Shown here: positions 16,183-26,395 of the stretch, in pieces
Layout: each line of letters begins with the position of its first letter
Numbering within the stretch: the stretch's first letter is position 1
Assembly: GCF_026162365.1 (NCBI RefSeq)
Contig: NZ_JAOANW010000007.1
Location: 248,001 to 312,000 of the forward strand
Direction: 5' to 3'
Source: Nitratireductor luteus
Lineage (GTDB): Bacteria; Pseudomonadota; Alphaproteobacteria; Rhizobiales; Rhizobiaceae
DNA length: 64,000 nucleotides
Notes under the pieces: model-generated
The model's input: the letters and a program-made list of their open reading frames with translations, nothing else
Database searches by the model: none
Told to the model about the DNA's origin: nothing
Made by a program: the position numbers and the translations under genes

Positions 16183-19100
16183 CTATTGTCCGTTCTCGAA
16201 CACCAGCAGAAGATCCTTCGCATCGATCTGCTCGCCGGCCTTTACCAGCACTTCCGCGACCTTGCCGTCGCGTTCGGCGTGCAGGGCCGTCTCCATCTTC
16301 ATCGCCTCAATGGACAGCAGCACGTCGCCCGATTTCACCTCCTGGCCGACGGCAACCGACACGGTGGAGACGACGCCGGGCATCGGCGCGCCAACATGCG
16401 CCGGGTTGCCGGTTTCCGCCTTGGCCCGCGTCTTGGCGGCCGACGCACCATGCACGCGGTCGGGAACCTTGACGCGGCGGGGTTGGCCGTTGAGCTCGAA
16501 GAACACCGTCACCATGCCCTTCTCGTCCGGCTCACCGATGGCAAGGCAGCGGATGACCAGCGTCTTGCCGCGCTCGATATCGACGAAAATCTCGTCCTCC
16601 TGCTCCATGCCGTAGAAATAGACAGGCGTCGGCAGCACGCTGACCGGACCGTAGGTTTCACTGGCGGCCGCAAAGTCGGTGAAGACCTTGGGATACATGA
16701 GCCAGGACGCGAATTCCTCGTCCGTTACCTTCCGGCCAAGCTGTTCCTCCAGCGCCTTGCGATCGGCGTCGAGATCGGCCGGCGCCAGCAGCGAGCCGGG
16801 GCGCACCGTGATCGGCTTCTCGCCCTTGAGCGCCTTCTTCTGCAGGGCCTGCGGCCACCCGCCGGGCGATTGGCCGAGATCCCCGCGCAGCATCGAGACC
16901 ACGGATTCGGGAAAGGCTATATCTTTCTTCGGATTCTCCACGTCGGCCACCCTGAGGTCCTGGCTCACCATCATCAGCGCCATGTCGCCCACGACCTTCG
17001 ATGACGGCGTCACCTTCACGATGTCGCCGAACATCATGTTGACGTCGTGATAGGTCCGCGCCACCTCGTGCCAGCGCGTTTCCAGCCCGAGCGAGCGCGC
17101 CTGCTCCTTGAGATTGGTGAACTGGCCGCCCGGCATCTCGTGCAGATAGACCTCCGAGGCCGGCCCCTTCAGATCACTCTCGAACGCCGCATACTGGTTG
17201 CGCACGGCCTCCCAGTAGAAGGAGATGCGGCGCACCCATTCGCGGTCCAGCCCGGTGTCCCGCTCGCCGCCCTTCAGCGCTTCGACGATGGAGCCGAGGC
17301 AGGGTTGCGACGTGTTGCCCGACAGCGCATCCATCGCCGCGTCCACCGCGTCGACGCCGTTGTCGCAGGCTGCAAGCACCGTCGCCGCGGATATGCCCGA
17401 CGTGTCGTGTGTGTGGAAATGCAGGGGCAGGTCGGTCGCCTCGCGCAGCGCCTTGAAAAGCGCCCGCGCTGCACCCGGCTTCAGGAGCCCCCCCATATCC
17501 TTGACCGCGATGATATGCGCGCCGGCCGCTTCCAGTTCCCCGACCATGCCAACATAATATTTCAGATCGTATTTGGCCCGGTCGGGGTCGAGAATGTCGC
17601 CGGTGTAGCAGATCGCGGCCTCGCACAGCTTGCCCTCCTCGCATACGGCATCCATCGACACGCGCATGTTCTCGACCCAGTTCAGGCAATCGAAGACGCG
17701 GAACAGGTCGACGCCGCCCCGCGCCGCCTGCTTGACGAACAGCTTCACCACATTGTCGGGATAGTTGGTGTAGCCGACGCCGTTGGCCCCGCGCAGAAGC
17801 ATCTGCAAGAGAAGGTTCGGCGCGCCTTCGCGAACCAGCCGAAGCCGCTCCCACGGATCTTCTGTCAGAAAGCGCATAGCGACGTCGAAGGTTGCTCCGC
17901 CCCAGCATTCGAGCGAGAGCAACTCCGGCAGTGCCCGCGCATAGACGCCGGCGATGGCGGCGATATCGTGGGTCCGCATGCGCGTGGCCAGCAAGGACTG
18001 GTGAGCGTCACGCATCGTCGTGTCCGTCAGAAGCACGCGCGACTGTTCGCGCATCCATTTGGCGAAGCCTTCGGGGCCCCGCGCATCCAGTATCTGCTTG
18101 GTGCCGTCCGGAACCGCCCTGTCGAGATAGGGAACGCGGGGGGCGGCTGCCTCCGCCTTGGGCCGCGGCCGGTCGCGGGCTTCGGGATGGCCGTTGACCG
18201 TCACATCGGCGAGATAGTTGAGAAGCTTGGTCGCCCGGTCCTGGCGCTTGACCTGCGCGAACAGTTCCGGCGTCTCGTCGATGAAGCGCGTCGTATAGGT
18301 GTTGTCGCGAAACTTCTCATGGCCGATGATGGCCTCGAGGAAAGTGAGGTTCGTCGCCACGCCGCGAATGCGGAACTCGCGCAGGGCCCGGTCCATGCGG
18401 CGGATCGCTTCCTCGGGCGTCGGCGCCCAGGCCGTGATCTTTTCCAGCAGCGGATCGTAGAAGCGGGTGATCACCGCGCCCGAATAGGCAGTGCCGCCGT
18501 CGAGCCTTATGCCGAAGCCCGTCGCACCGCGATAAGCAGTGATGCGGCCATAGTCGGGAATGAAGTTCTGCTCCGGATCCTCCGTTGTGATCCGGCACTG
18601 CAGCGCATGGCCGTTGAGCTTGATCTCGGCCTGGGCCGGAACGCCCGTCGTCCCGTTGCCGATTTCCTGGCCTTCGAGGATACGTATCTGCGCCTTGACG
18701 ATGTCGATGCCCGTCACCTCCTCGGTGACGGTATGCTCCACCTGGATACGAGGATTGACCTCGATGAAATAGAAGGCACCGGTGTCGGCATCCATCAGGA
18801 ACTCGACCGTTCCCGCGCCGATATAGCTCGTTGCCTTTGCTATCTTCAGCGCATAGCCGCAAAGCTCGGCGCGCCTTTTCTCGTCCAGATAAGGAGCGGG
18901 CGCGCGCTCGACGACCTTCTGGTTGCGCCGCTGGATGGAGCAGTCGCGCTCGAACAGATGCACCGCATTGCCATGCGTGTCGCCCAGCACCTGCACCTCG
19001 ACATGGCGCGCGCGTTCGACCAGCTTTTCCAGATAGACCTCGTCCTTGCCGAAGGCGGCTTTTGCCTCGCGTTTGGCCTCCGTCACCTCCCGCGCCAGGT

Positions 19101-19656
19101 CTTCCGCCTTGCGGATGGCGCGCATGCCGCGCCCGCCGCCGCCCCAGGAGGCTTTGAGCATGACCGGGTAGCCGACGTCCTCGGCCATCTTCGCCACCGC
19201 GTCCATGTCGTCCGGCAGCGGCTCGGTGGCCGGCACCACCGGCACGCCCACTTCCACCGCCAGATTGCGCGCGGCCACCTTGTTGCCGAGCCGGCGCATG
19301 GTCTCCGGCTTCGGACCGATGAAGATGATGCCGTTTGCCGCGCAGGCTTCAGCGAATTCCGGGCTCTCGGAAAGCAGTCCGTAGCCCGGATGAATAGCGT
19401 CCGCCCCAGAAAGCCTGGCTACGCGGATGATTTCGTCGATCGACAGATATGCCTCGATCGGCCCCAGGTCGCGCTCCAGATGCGGGCCTCGCCCCACCTG
19501 GTAGGATTCGTCCGCCTTGAACCGGTGCAGAGAATACTTGTCCTCCTCCGCCCAGATCGCCACCGTTCGGATATCCATCTCATTGGCTGCGCGGAACACG
19601 CGGATGGCGATTTCGGAACGGTTTGCGACGAGGATTTTCTTGATCTGCACTGGCAT
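16183..19656 (-). CDS. pyc: Pyruvate carboxylase
   Basis: 1157 residues, full length for the single-chain alpha4 enzyme. Residues 1-450 are the biotin carboxylase (ILVANRSEIAIRVFRA, GGGGRGMR, EVNPRIQVEHTVTEE). The carboxyltransferase barrel follows (TTMRDAHQSLLATRMRT, ECWGGATFDVAMRFL, VKDMGGLLKPGAA, HFHTHDTSG). The C-terminal biotinyl domain carries EAMKMET with the biotinylated lysine at about residue 1120. It carboxylates pyruvate to oxaloacetate, the main anaplerotic step in many rhizobia. It is monocistronic, and AGCGGAG precedes the ATG. No sign of truncation. Confidence 0.97.
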   Translation of the reverse strand: MPVQIKKILVANRSEIAIRVFRAANEMDIRTVAIWAEEDKYSLHRFKADESYQVGRGPHLERDLGPIEAYLSIDEIIRVARLSGADAIHPGYGLLSESPEFAEACAANGIIFIGPKPETMRRLGNKVAARNLAVEVGVPVVPATEPLPDDMDAVAKMAEDVGYPVMLKASWGGGGRGMRAIRKAEDLAREVTEAKREAKAAFGKDEVYLEKLVERARHVEVQVLGDTHGNAVHLFERDCSIQRRNQKVVERAPAPYLDEKRRAELCGYALKIAKATSYIGAGTVEFLMDADTGAFYFIEVNPRIQVEHTVTEEVTGIDIVKAQIRILEGQEIGNGTTGVPAQAEIKLNGHALQCRITTEDPEQNFIPDYGRITAYRGATGFGIRLDGGTAYSGAVITRFYDPLLEKITAWAPTPEEAIRRMDRALREFRIRGVATNLTFLEAIIGHEKFRDNTYTTRFIDETPELFAQVKRQDRATKLLNYLADVTVNGHPEARDRPRPKAEAAAPRVPYLDRAVPDGTKQILDARGPEGFAKWMREQSRVLLTDTTMRDAHQSLLATRMRTHDIAAIAGVYARALPELLSLECWGGATFDVAMRFLTEDPWERLRLVREGAPNLLLQMLLRGANGVGYTNYPDNVVKLFVKQAARGGVDLFRVFDCLNWVENMRVSMDAVCEEGKLCEAAICYTGDILDPDRAKYDLKYYVGMVGELEAAGAHIIAVKDMGGLLKPGAARALFKALREATDLPLHFHTHDTSGISAATVLAACDNGVDAVDAAMDALSGNTSQPCLGSIVEALKGGERDTGLDREWVRRISFYWEAVRNQYAAFESDLKGPASEVYLHEMPGGQFTNLKEQARSLGLETRWHEVARTYHDVNMMFGDIVKVTPSSKVVGDMALMMVSQDLRVADVENPKKDIAFPESVVSMLRGDLGQSPGGWPQALQKKALKGEKPITVRPGSLLAPADLDADRKALEEQLGRKVTDEEFASWLMYPKVFTDFAAASETYGPVSVLPTPVYFYGMEQEDEIFVDIERGKTLVIRCLAIGEPDEKGMVTVFFELNGQPRRVKVPDRVHGASAAKTRAKAETGNPAHVGAPMPGVVSTVSVAVGQEVKSGDVLLSIEAMKMETALHAERDGKVAEVLVKAGEQIDAKDLLLVFENGQ

Positions 19657-19830
19657 GCTCCGCTGAAGAAAATGGCTGTCACTGCCGCTTCCCGGGAAGC
19701 ATGACCTTCAACGAATGTCTTCCCCCGGGGACGCTCCCCTTGATTAGCGTGGACGATGCTGCGGTGCAAACAATCCTGACGCCGGGGCAGAAATGTTTCA
19801 CACCAGCGCGGCAAAAATCTGGCGCCAGAT

Positions 19831-19858
19831 GAAAACGGCCCGGCTGAAAGCCGGGCCG
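19831..19858 (-). terminator. Rho-independent terminator of the liv operon
   Basis: On the minus strand a perfect 10-bp GC stem (arms 19836-19845 and 19849-19858, loop of three) is followed by TTTTC. It begins 26 bases after the livK stop codon. Confidence 0.8.
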
Positions 19859-19883
19859 CTCACATTACACGATCAGATGCGTA

Positions 19884-20984
19884 TTACTGCACCAGATAGT
19901 CGTACTGGCCGTCTTTCCACTCGTAGAAGACATAGCCCGGCAGCGTGACGTCGCCCTTCTCGTCGAAGGAGAGCTCGCCCAGAACGGTCTCGAAGGTGCC
20001 GTCATTGAGCGCCGCGACCACCGCGTCATAGTCGGTCGAGCCGGCCGTGTTGACAGCCTGCGCCCAAGCCTGGATGGCGGCATAGGTGTACAGCGCGTAG
20101 CCTTCTGCCGTCTTGCCGGCGGCCAGGAGCGCGTCGACGACGGGTTTGGCGATCTCGTTCTTGCGCGGATCGGGCGAGAACGTCATCAGCGTGCCTTCGC
20201 CGGCATCGCCGGTGATGGCCCAATACTCGTCGGTCACGAGGGCATCGCCGGATACCAGAACCGTATCCATGCCCTGCTCACGCATCTGGCGGGCCATGAG
20301 GCCGGCTTCCGTGTGGTAGCCGCCGACATAGAGAACGCCGATGCCTTCCTGCTTCAGCTTGGAGACCAGCGCCGTGTAGTCCTTCTCGCCTGCGGTATAG
20401 GCCTCGTACATCGCCGGCTTGCCGCCAGCGGCTTCGTAAGCGGCCATGGTCGCGTCGGCCAGGCCCTTGCCGTAGGCGGTCTTGTCGTGAACGAAGGCTA
20501 CCTTCTTGTCAGGAAAGTTTTCGACCAGGAACTGGCCCGCAACGGCACCTTGCTGATCGTCACGACCGCAGACGCGGAAGATGCCCTCGCCCGGACGCTC
20601 GTCGGTGAACTTCGGGTTGGTCGAGGCCGGCGAGATCTGAATGATGCCTTCCTCGGCATAGACGTTCGATGCCGGGATCGAAGAACCCGAGCAGAAATGG
20701 CCTGCCACGAACGAAACGCCCGAACCGGCGAACTGGTTGGCGACAGCCACGGCCTGTTTCGGATCGCAGGCGTCATCGCCTACTTCCAGCTTGAGCATTT
20801 CACCGTTTACGCCACCCGCCGCATTGATGTCGGCGACGGCCTGTTCGGCGCCGGCCTTCATCTGTGCGCCGAAAGAGGCATACTGACCCGTCATCGGACC
20901 AGCGGTCGCGATAGTGATATCGGCCCAGGCTGATCCGGTCATTACGAGGCTGAGCGCAGCGCCAGCCAAAAGTGTCTTCTTCAT
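19884..20984 (-). CDS. livK: Branched-chain amino acid ABC transporter periplasmic binding protein
   Basis: 366 residues. A signal peptide MKKTLLAGAALSLVMTGSAWA leads into DITIATAGPMTGQYASFGAQ, the usual N-terminus of Leu/Ile/Val-type receptors. Cysteines in GDDACDPKQA and GHFCSGSSIPA form the expected disulfide loop, and SPASTNPKFTD and RVCGRDDQQG follow. An open frame continues 28 codons upstream of the chosen ATG, but AGGGAG directly before that ATG and the signal peptide decide the start. It is the last gene of the liv operon and ends in a strong terminator. A 160-base gap upstream may hold its own promoter, allowing the receptor to be made in excess. Confidence 0.93.
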   Translation of the reverse strand: MKKTLLAGAALSLVMTGSAWADITIATAGPMTGQYASFGAQMKAGAEQAVADINAAGGVNGEMLKLEVGDDACDPKQAVAVANQFAGSGVSFVAGHFCSGSSIPASNVYAEEGIIQISPASTNPKFTDERPGEGIFRVCGRDDQQGAVAGQFLVENFPDKKVAFVHDKTAYGKGLADATMAAYEAAGGKPAMYEAYTAGEKDYTALVSKLKQEGIGVLYVGGYHTEAGLMARQMREQGMDTVLVSGDALVTDEYWAITGDAGEGTLMTFSPDPRKNEIAKPVVDALLAAGKTAEGYALYTYAAIQAWAQAVNTAGSTDYDAVVAALNDGTFETVLGELSFDEKGDVTLPGYVFYEWKDGQYDYLVQ

Positions 20985-21143
20985 GACTACTCCCTTGAAA
21001 ACACCACAAGTTCCCACAGCTTTCCGGAAATGGTGTTCGGCTCTCCGGTTCTGCCGTCGCGGGTTCACTCACCCGCTTAACCTGCATCAAAGCTCAATTT
21101 TTCTGCGAAGTGAAGACTTTGTGCCGGTTAATCATGAATTGGT

Positions 21144-21509
21144 TTACGCCTCTTGCCCACCGATCCTTCGCCAACCGAGCAGACCCGTGCGCGCATATCT
21201 GAAGTTGTACTGGGTCGACATCTGCCGGGCGCGCGTGATGCGCTTGCCCACGAACGCGAAGATCAGGAGCACGATCAGATCGGCAATGTAGTAGTGGACA
21301 GACAGAAGCGTGCCACCGAACAGCGAAAAGTGGATGAATCGCGTAGCTGCCGAAAGCAGCACTATATAGGCGGCGAGCTGCAGGTTCGGCTGCCATGCCC
21401 GGGCGATCGCACGCCCGGTCAGATATGCCGCCCCGCCGGCCAGGAAAACCGTGACGAACAGGAAGGCGCCGAAAGAGACTTCCCAAAAAAGGCTGTTCGC
21501 GTTTTCCAT
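21144..21509 (-). CDS. DUF6867-type small membrane protein of the liv operon
   Basis: 121 residues with about three hydrophobic segments (SFGAFLFVTVFLAGGAAYL, LAAYIVLLSAATRFIHFSLF and YIADLIVLLIFAFVG), ending in a basic tail (ARQMSTQYNFRYARTGLLGWRRI). It starts one base after the livF stop and precedes livK, so it is part of the importer operon. Proteins of this kind accompany liv operons in Rhizobiales and have been given the name DUF6867; I recall this from the family rather than from a search. The function is unknown; an accessory membrane role in the transporter is a guess. Confidence 0.75.
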   Translation of the reverse strand: MENANSLFWEVSFGAFLFVTVFLAGGAAYLTGRAIARAWQPNLQLAAYIVLLSAATRFIHFSLFGGTLLSVHYYIADLIVLLIFAFVGKRITRARQMSTQYNFRYARTGLLGWRRIGGQEA

Positions 21510-21510
21510 C

Positions 21511-22245
21511 TCAGTGCCTCCCGCCTTCCAGATACGCCGCGCGCACTTCCTCGCGCTTCAGGAGCTCTGCGCCGGTGCCGCTCATGGTGATGTTGCCGTT
21601 GACCATGACGTAGCCGCGATGAGCGAGCCTCAGCGCATGGAACGCGTTCTGCTCGACCAGGAACACGGTAAGGCCCTCGTTCTTGTTAAGCTCGCGGATC
21701 GCATCGAAGATCTGCTTGACGATCAGCGGTGCCAGGCCCAGCGACGGCTCGTCGAGCAGGAGCAGTTTCGGCCGGCTCATCAGCGCCCGCCCGATGGCGA
21801 GCATCTGCTGTTCGCCGCCCGACAGCGTGCCGCCGCGCTGGCCGATGCGCTCCTTCAGCCGTGGAAACAATTCGAAGACCTTCTTGAGATCGTTCTCGAA
21901 ATGCTTGGGGTCGACCAGCGCCGCACCCATCTGGAGATTTTCCATGACCGTCATGCGCGGGAAGATGCGACGCCCCTCGGGCGACTGCGCGATGCCCAGA
22001 TGCATGATCTCATGGGTGGGCATCGCCGTGATGTCCTGCCCGTCATAAACGATCTGGCCGGTGCGCGCCTGCGGATTGCCGCAGATCGTCATCATCAGCG
22101 TCGATTTGCCGGCACCGTTTGCGCCAATCATGGTGACGATCTCGCCGCGATGGACGTCAACGTCCACGCCGCGCAACGCAACGATCTTGCCGTAATAGGT
22201 CTCGACGCCGCGCACCGAGAGTAACGTTTCCCCCGTGCCGGTCAT
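21511..22245 (-). CDS. livF: Branched-chain amino acid ABC transporter ATP-binding protein LivF
   Basis: 244 residues. It starts with LLSVRGVETYYGKIVALRGV, then Walker A GANGAGKST, signature LSGGEQQMLAIGRAL, Walker B LLLLDEPSLGLAP and the switch region VFLVEQNAFHAL, all diagnostic of LivF. The ATG overlaps the livG stop by four bases. It pairs with LivG to drive uptake through LivH and LivM. Confidence 0.95.
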   Translation of the reverse strand: MTGTGETLLSVRGVETYYGKIVALRGVDVDVHRGEIVTMIGANGAGKSTLMMTICGNPQARTGQIVYDGQDITAMPTHEIMHLGIAQSPEGRRIFPRMTVMENLQMGAALVDPKHFENDLKKVFELFPRLKERIGQRGGTLSGGEQQMLAIGRALMSRPKLLLLDEPSLGLAPLIVKQIFDAIRELNKNEGLTVFLVEQNAFHALRLAHRGYVMVNGNITMSGTGAELLKREEVRAAYLEGGRH

Positions 22246-23714
22246 GCCTTGCCTCCCTTGCCGCCGGTGCGCGCCGCGCCGCGGCCGGGCCGGCTCGTGG
22301 CGACCTCACCGCTATCCACCCTTTTCGAGAATTCGGTATCGCCGCCCTTGGCCAGGACCTTCGCCTGCTTCACCCATTCCTCGCGCTCGATGCGGCCCGG
22401 AAAGGCGAGGTAGCTGCCCACCCATTCGACCTCGGCCTTTTTCCAGGTCGCAACCTGGGAGAAATTCCAGATGCCGAGCGCGTTGAGCTTCTTCTCGCTG
22501 GCCGGCCCCACGCCCTTGATGCGCGTGAGATTGTTGGCGCCCCCAGGGGCCGGCTTCTTCGTGCCGGGCGGTTGCTTACCGGGATGTTTGTCGGCGCCGG
22601 CGACTTTGACCTCGCTGGCGGAAGCAGCCGGCTTCGCAGCCCTGGCCTTCGGCTTTGCCGCCGGCTTGGCTTTCGCCGGTGCAGCGCGCTTGCCGGTTGC
22701 GTTAGCCTTCCCCGCGGCAGGTGTCTTGTCCTCCGGCGGCTCGTCTTTGGCAACTGCGGACAGATCCTCGCGAACTTCCGGTATGTCGATCTCTTCTTCT
22801 TCGTCGACACCCAGATAAGCGGCGATGACTCTCGGATCGGTTCGTACGGCTTCGGCCGTTCCGTCCGCGATCTTGACGCCGTAGTCGAGCACCACGATGT
22901 GGTCGGAAATTTCCATCACCACGCCCATATCATGCTCGATCAGGAGCACCGAGATGCCGTGCTCGTCGCGGATATATTTGAGCAGTTCGTTGAGCTCGGA
23001 AGACTCGCGCGGGTTGAGGCCGGCTGCCGGCTCGTCGAGACACAGAAGCTCCGGCCCCGTGCACATGGCCCGGGCGATCTCCAGACGCCGCTGCGCGCCG
23101 TAAGGCAGGTCCGAGGCCGGATCGTCGGCCCGGTCCACCAGGCGCGTCTTCTCCAGCCAGTAGACGGCCTTCTCGATGGCCGCTTCCTCAGCCTTCTTGT
23201 AGCCGGGCAGGCCAAGGATGCCGCCGAACGAGAAGCCGGAGGCCACCACCAGCGGGTTGTGCTGGGCGACGAGCAGGTTTTCCAGAGCCGTCATGCCGCC
23301 GAACAGGCGGATATTCTGGAAGGTGCGCGCCACCCTGGCCTTATGCGAGATTTCGTGGTCGGGCATGCGCTCCAGCAGGAAGACGCCCTTGTCGCCGTCC
23401 TTCCTGAAGCGCAAACCGCTGTCGGTTACCGCGCTGACGGTGTCGTCCTGCCGCCCGAGCCCATGGCGCATGATGATGCGCCCTTCCGTCGGCTTGTAGA
23501 ACCCGGTGACGCAGTTGAAGACCGTCGTCTTGCCGGCGCCGTTCGGTCCGATGAGCGCCGTGATGTCGCCGCGCCCCACTTCGAAGCTGAGATCGCCCAC
23601 GGCGACCAGCCCGCCGAAACGCATCGTCAGATGCTCGACCGAAAGGACAGGGTCGTTTTCCCAGCGGTGTGCGCCCGCCGCCTCGGAAGTTTTCTTCTTC
23701 GCCATCGCGTCCAT
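22242..23714 (-). CDS. livG: LivG ATP-binding protein with a C-terminal NuoE-tail-like helix-hairpin-helix domain
   Basis: 490 residues, about twice the usual LivG length of around 255. Residues 20-300 are a normal LivG: GPNGAGKTT, the LivG-specific insert, LPYGAQRRLEIARAM, LLCLDEPAAGLNP and LLIEHDMGVVMEI. After an acidic stretch (DEEEEIDIPEVRED) comes a low-complexity Ala/Lys/Pro linker (about 325-393). Residues 394-457 are a compact domain: LTRIKGVGPASEKKLNALGI, then FSQVATWKKAEVEWVGSYL, FPGRIEREEWVKQAKVLAKG and GDTEFSKRV. This closely resembles the C-terminal extension of alphaproteobacterial NuoE and of some rhizobial L21 proteins. The frame is continuous through the junction. The role of the added domain is unknown. 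Confidence 0.9.
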   Translation of the reverse strand: MDAMAKKKTSEAAGAHRWENDPVLSVEHLTMRFGGLVAVGDLSFEVGRGDITALIGPNGAGKTTVFNCVTGFYKPTEGRIIMRHGLGRQDDTVSAVTDSGLRFRKDGDKGVFLLERMPDHEISHKARVARTFQNIRLFGGMTALENLLVAQHNPLVVASGFSFGGILGLPGYKKAEEAAIEKAVYWLEKTRLVDRADDPASDLPYGAQRRLEIARAMCTGPELLCLDEPAAGLNPRESSELNELLKYIRDEHGISVLLIEHDMGVVMEISDHIVVLDYGVKIADGTAEAVRTDPRVIAAYLGVDEEEEIDIPEVREDLSAVAKDEPPEDKTPAAGKANATGKRAAPAKAKPAAKPKARAAKPAASASEVKVAGADKHPGKQPPGTKKPAPGGANNLTRIKGVGPASEKKLNALGIWNFSQVATWKKAEVEWVGSYLAFPGRIEREEWVKQAKVLAKGGDTEFSKRVDSGEVATSRPGRGAARTGGKGGKA

Positions 23715-25170
23715 CAGTGGCCCTCACCCTGTGCTACCATGTCCGCGTCAATGCGCTTTTTCTCCTTGAGAACGGCCGTCGGCTCGCGTGTGGAGACCAG
23801 CCCGCGCGGCTTCCAAACCATGATGAGCACCATGGCCATGCCGAAGATCAGCATGCGGTACTGAACCGGGTCGAAGCCCGGCCCGAAAACCTGGGACAGG
23901 AAGCCGAGGTTGCGCAGCATCTCGATACCGCCGATCATCACCACCGCGGCGATGACGACGCCGATCTGCGATCCGAGACCGCCCAGCACGACGATGGCCA
24001 GGATGATGGCCGACTCCAGGAAGGTAAAGCTTTCCGGCGAGATGAAGCCCTGCCGCGTGGCGAAAAACGATCCCGCGAACCCGCCGAACATCGCGCCGAT
24101 CGCGAATGCGGTCAGCTTGGTGTTGCGGGTGTTGATGCCGAGCGACCGGCAGGCGATCTCATCCTCGCGCAGCGCTTCCCAGGCACGGCCTATCGGCAGG
24201 CGCCGCAGCCGCATGGTGACGAAATTCGTCAAGAGCGCCAGGAAGAAGATGATGTAATACAGGAAGATGAACCGCTGGATCGGCGCATATTCTATGCCGA
24301 AGAAATCGGCAAACCCGCCCTCGCCGCGTTTTAGCTCAAGTCCGAAGAATGTAGGCTTGGGAATGCCGGAAATGCCGTCCGGACCGCCCGTGAACTGATA
24401 CCAGTTCAACAGCACGATGCGGATAATCTCACCGAAGGCGAGCGTCACGATCGCCAGGTAGTCGCCGCGCAGCCGGAGCACGGGGAACCCGAGGATGATG
24501 CCCCACAGGGCCGCCAGCATGCCGGCAAGCGGCAGCGCCACCCAGAAACCGATGAACTCGAAATGCTGCGCCAAAAGCGCGAAGGAATAGGCGCCGACCG
24601 CGTAAAACGCGACATAGCCAAGATCGAGAAGGCCGGCCAGGCCCACCACGATGTTCAACCCCCAGCCAAGCATGATGTAGGTCATGATCAGGATGGCCAG
24701 GTCGATGAACTGGCGGTCCTTGCCGGGGAAGAACGTGGTGAAGAAGAAGGGCAGCACCACGGCGAACGCGAACAGGGCCCGCATCAGCCACTTGCCAAGG
24801 CCGGGCGCCGCAGCTCCAAGCTGGCCGATCTTCTGGCCCAGTGTCTGCGTAGCCGGCGTGTGTGCCTGGAACACGAACATGTTGAGCGCCAGCCGGCCGC
24901 CGAAGACCACGAGGATCGACACGATCCACGCCGTCCAGCGCATTTTCAGGTCGAGCCCGCCCGGCGCGATGTCGGTACGCACGCCTATGAAGAAGAGGCC
25001 GAGCACGGCGACGAGCATCGCCGCCGTTGCCGCGTCGCGCAGCGAATCCTTGAGCTTGTTCTTCTTGGGAGCCGCCACGATGTTGGGGGCCTGGCGGCCG
25101 CGCTCCGCCGCCCTCTGCGCACCCGCCGGCCGGTTGCTTGCGGCCGGTACGTTTGTCTTGGCTCCAGCCA

Positions 25171-25171
<1 letters not shown>
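23714..25171 (-). CDS. livM: Branched-chain amino acid ABC transporter permease LivM
   Basis: 485 residues with many membrane segments. The core has the LivM pattern ILIMTYIMLGWGLNIVVGLAG, LDLGYVAFYAVGAYSFALL, the cytoplasmic loop RAWEALREDEIACRSLGIN and GGLGSQIGVVIAA. A long N-terminal part (about 150 residues, starting with a basic Ala-rich tail) precedes the conserved core; such extensions occur in rhizobial LivM. The stop and the livG start overlap as TGATG, and the start overlaps the livH stop the same way. Confidence 0.94.
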
Positions 25172-26100
<929 letters not shown>

Positions 26101-26395
26101 ATCCTGTGCAACTCCCCTGGAACGTCGCCGGCAGGCGCATCCCTTGTTGTTATTCCCCTGACCGTTACCGACCCGACCCCGAAAGGTCTGAATGATCGCT
26201 GGCCTTGTTGACGGACCCGCCTTGTCGCGGGGCCGGTGCTGTAGACGGCGCGGAAGCTAGCATCCGTCCCGCGCAATGTCTTTGCTTTCGACGCGGAAAA
26301 ACGGCGCGGCTGTCGCACAATCCCCGACGTTTCAAGCTTTTTGGCGCATATTATTGCGCCAGGCTGGATCAATAGGCAAATCGTTTCTGGCTTAC

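Noticed and set aside
17047-19704. 885-codon open frame on the plus strand opposite pyruvate carboxylase
   Set aside because: It is the antisense shadow of a clear full-length pyc gene; the translation is His/Arg-rich with no domain, as expected in high-GC DNA.
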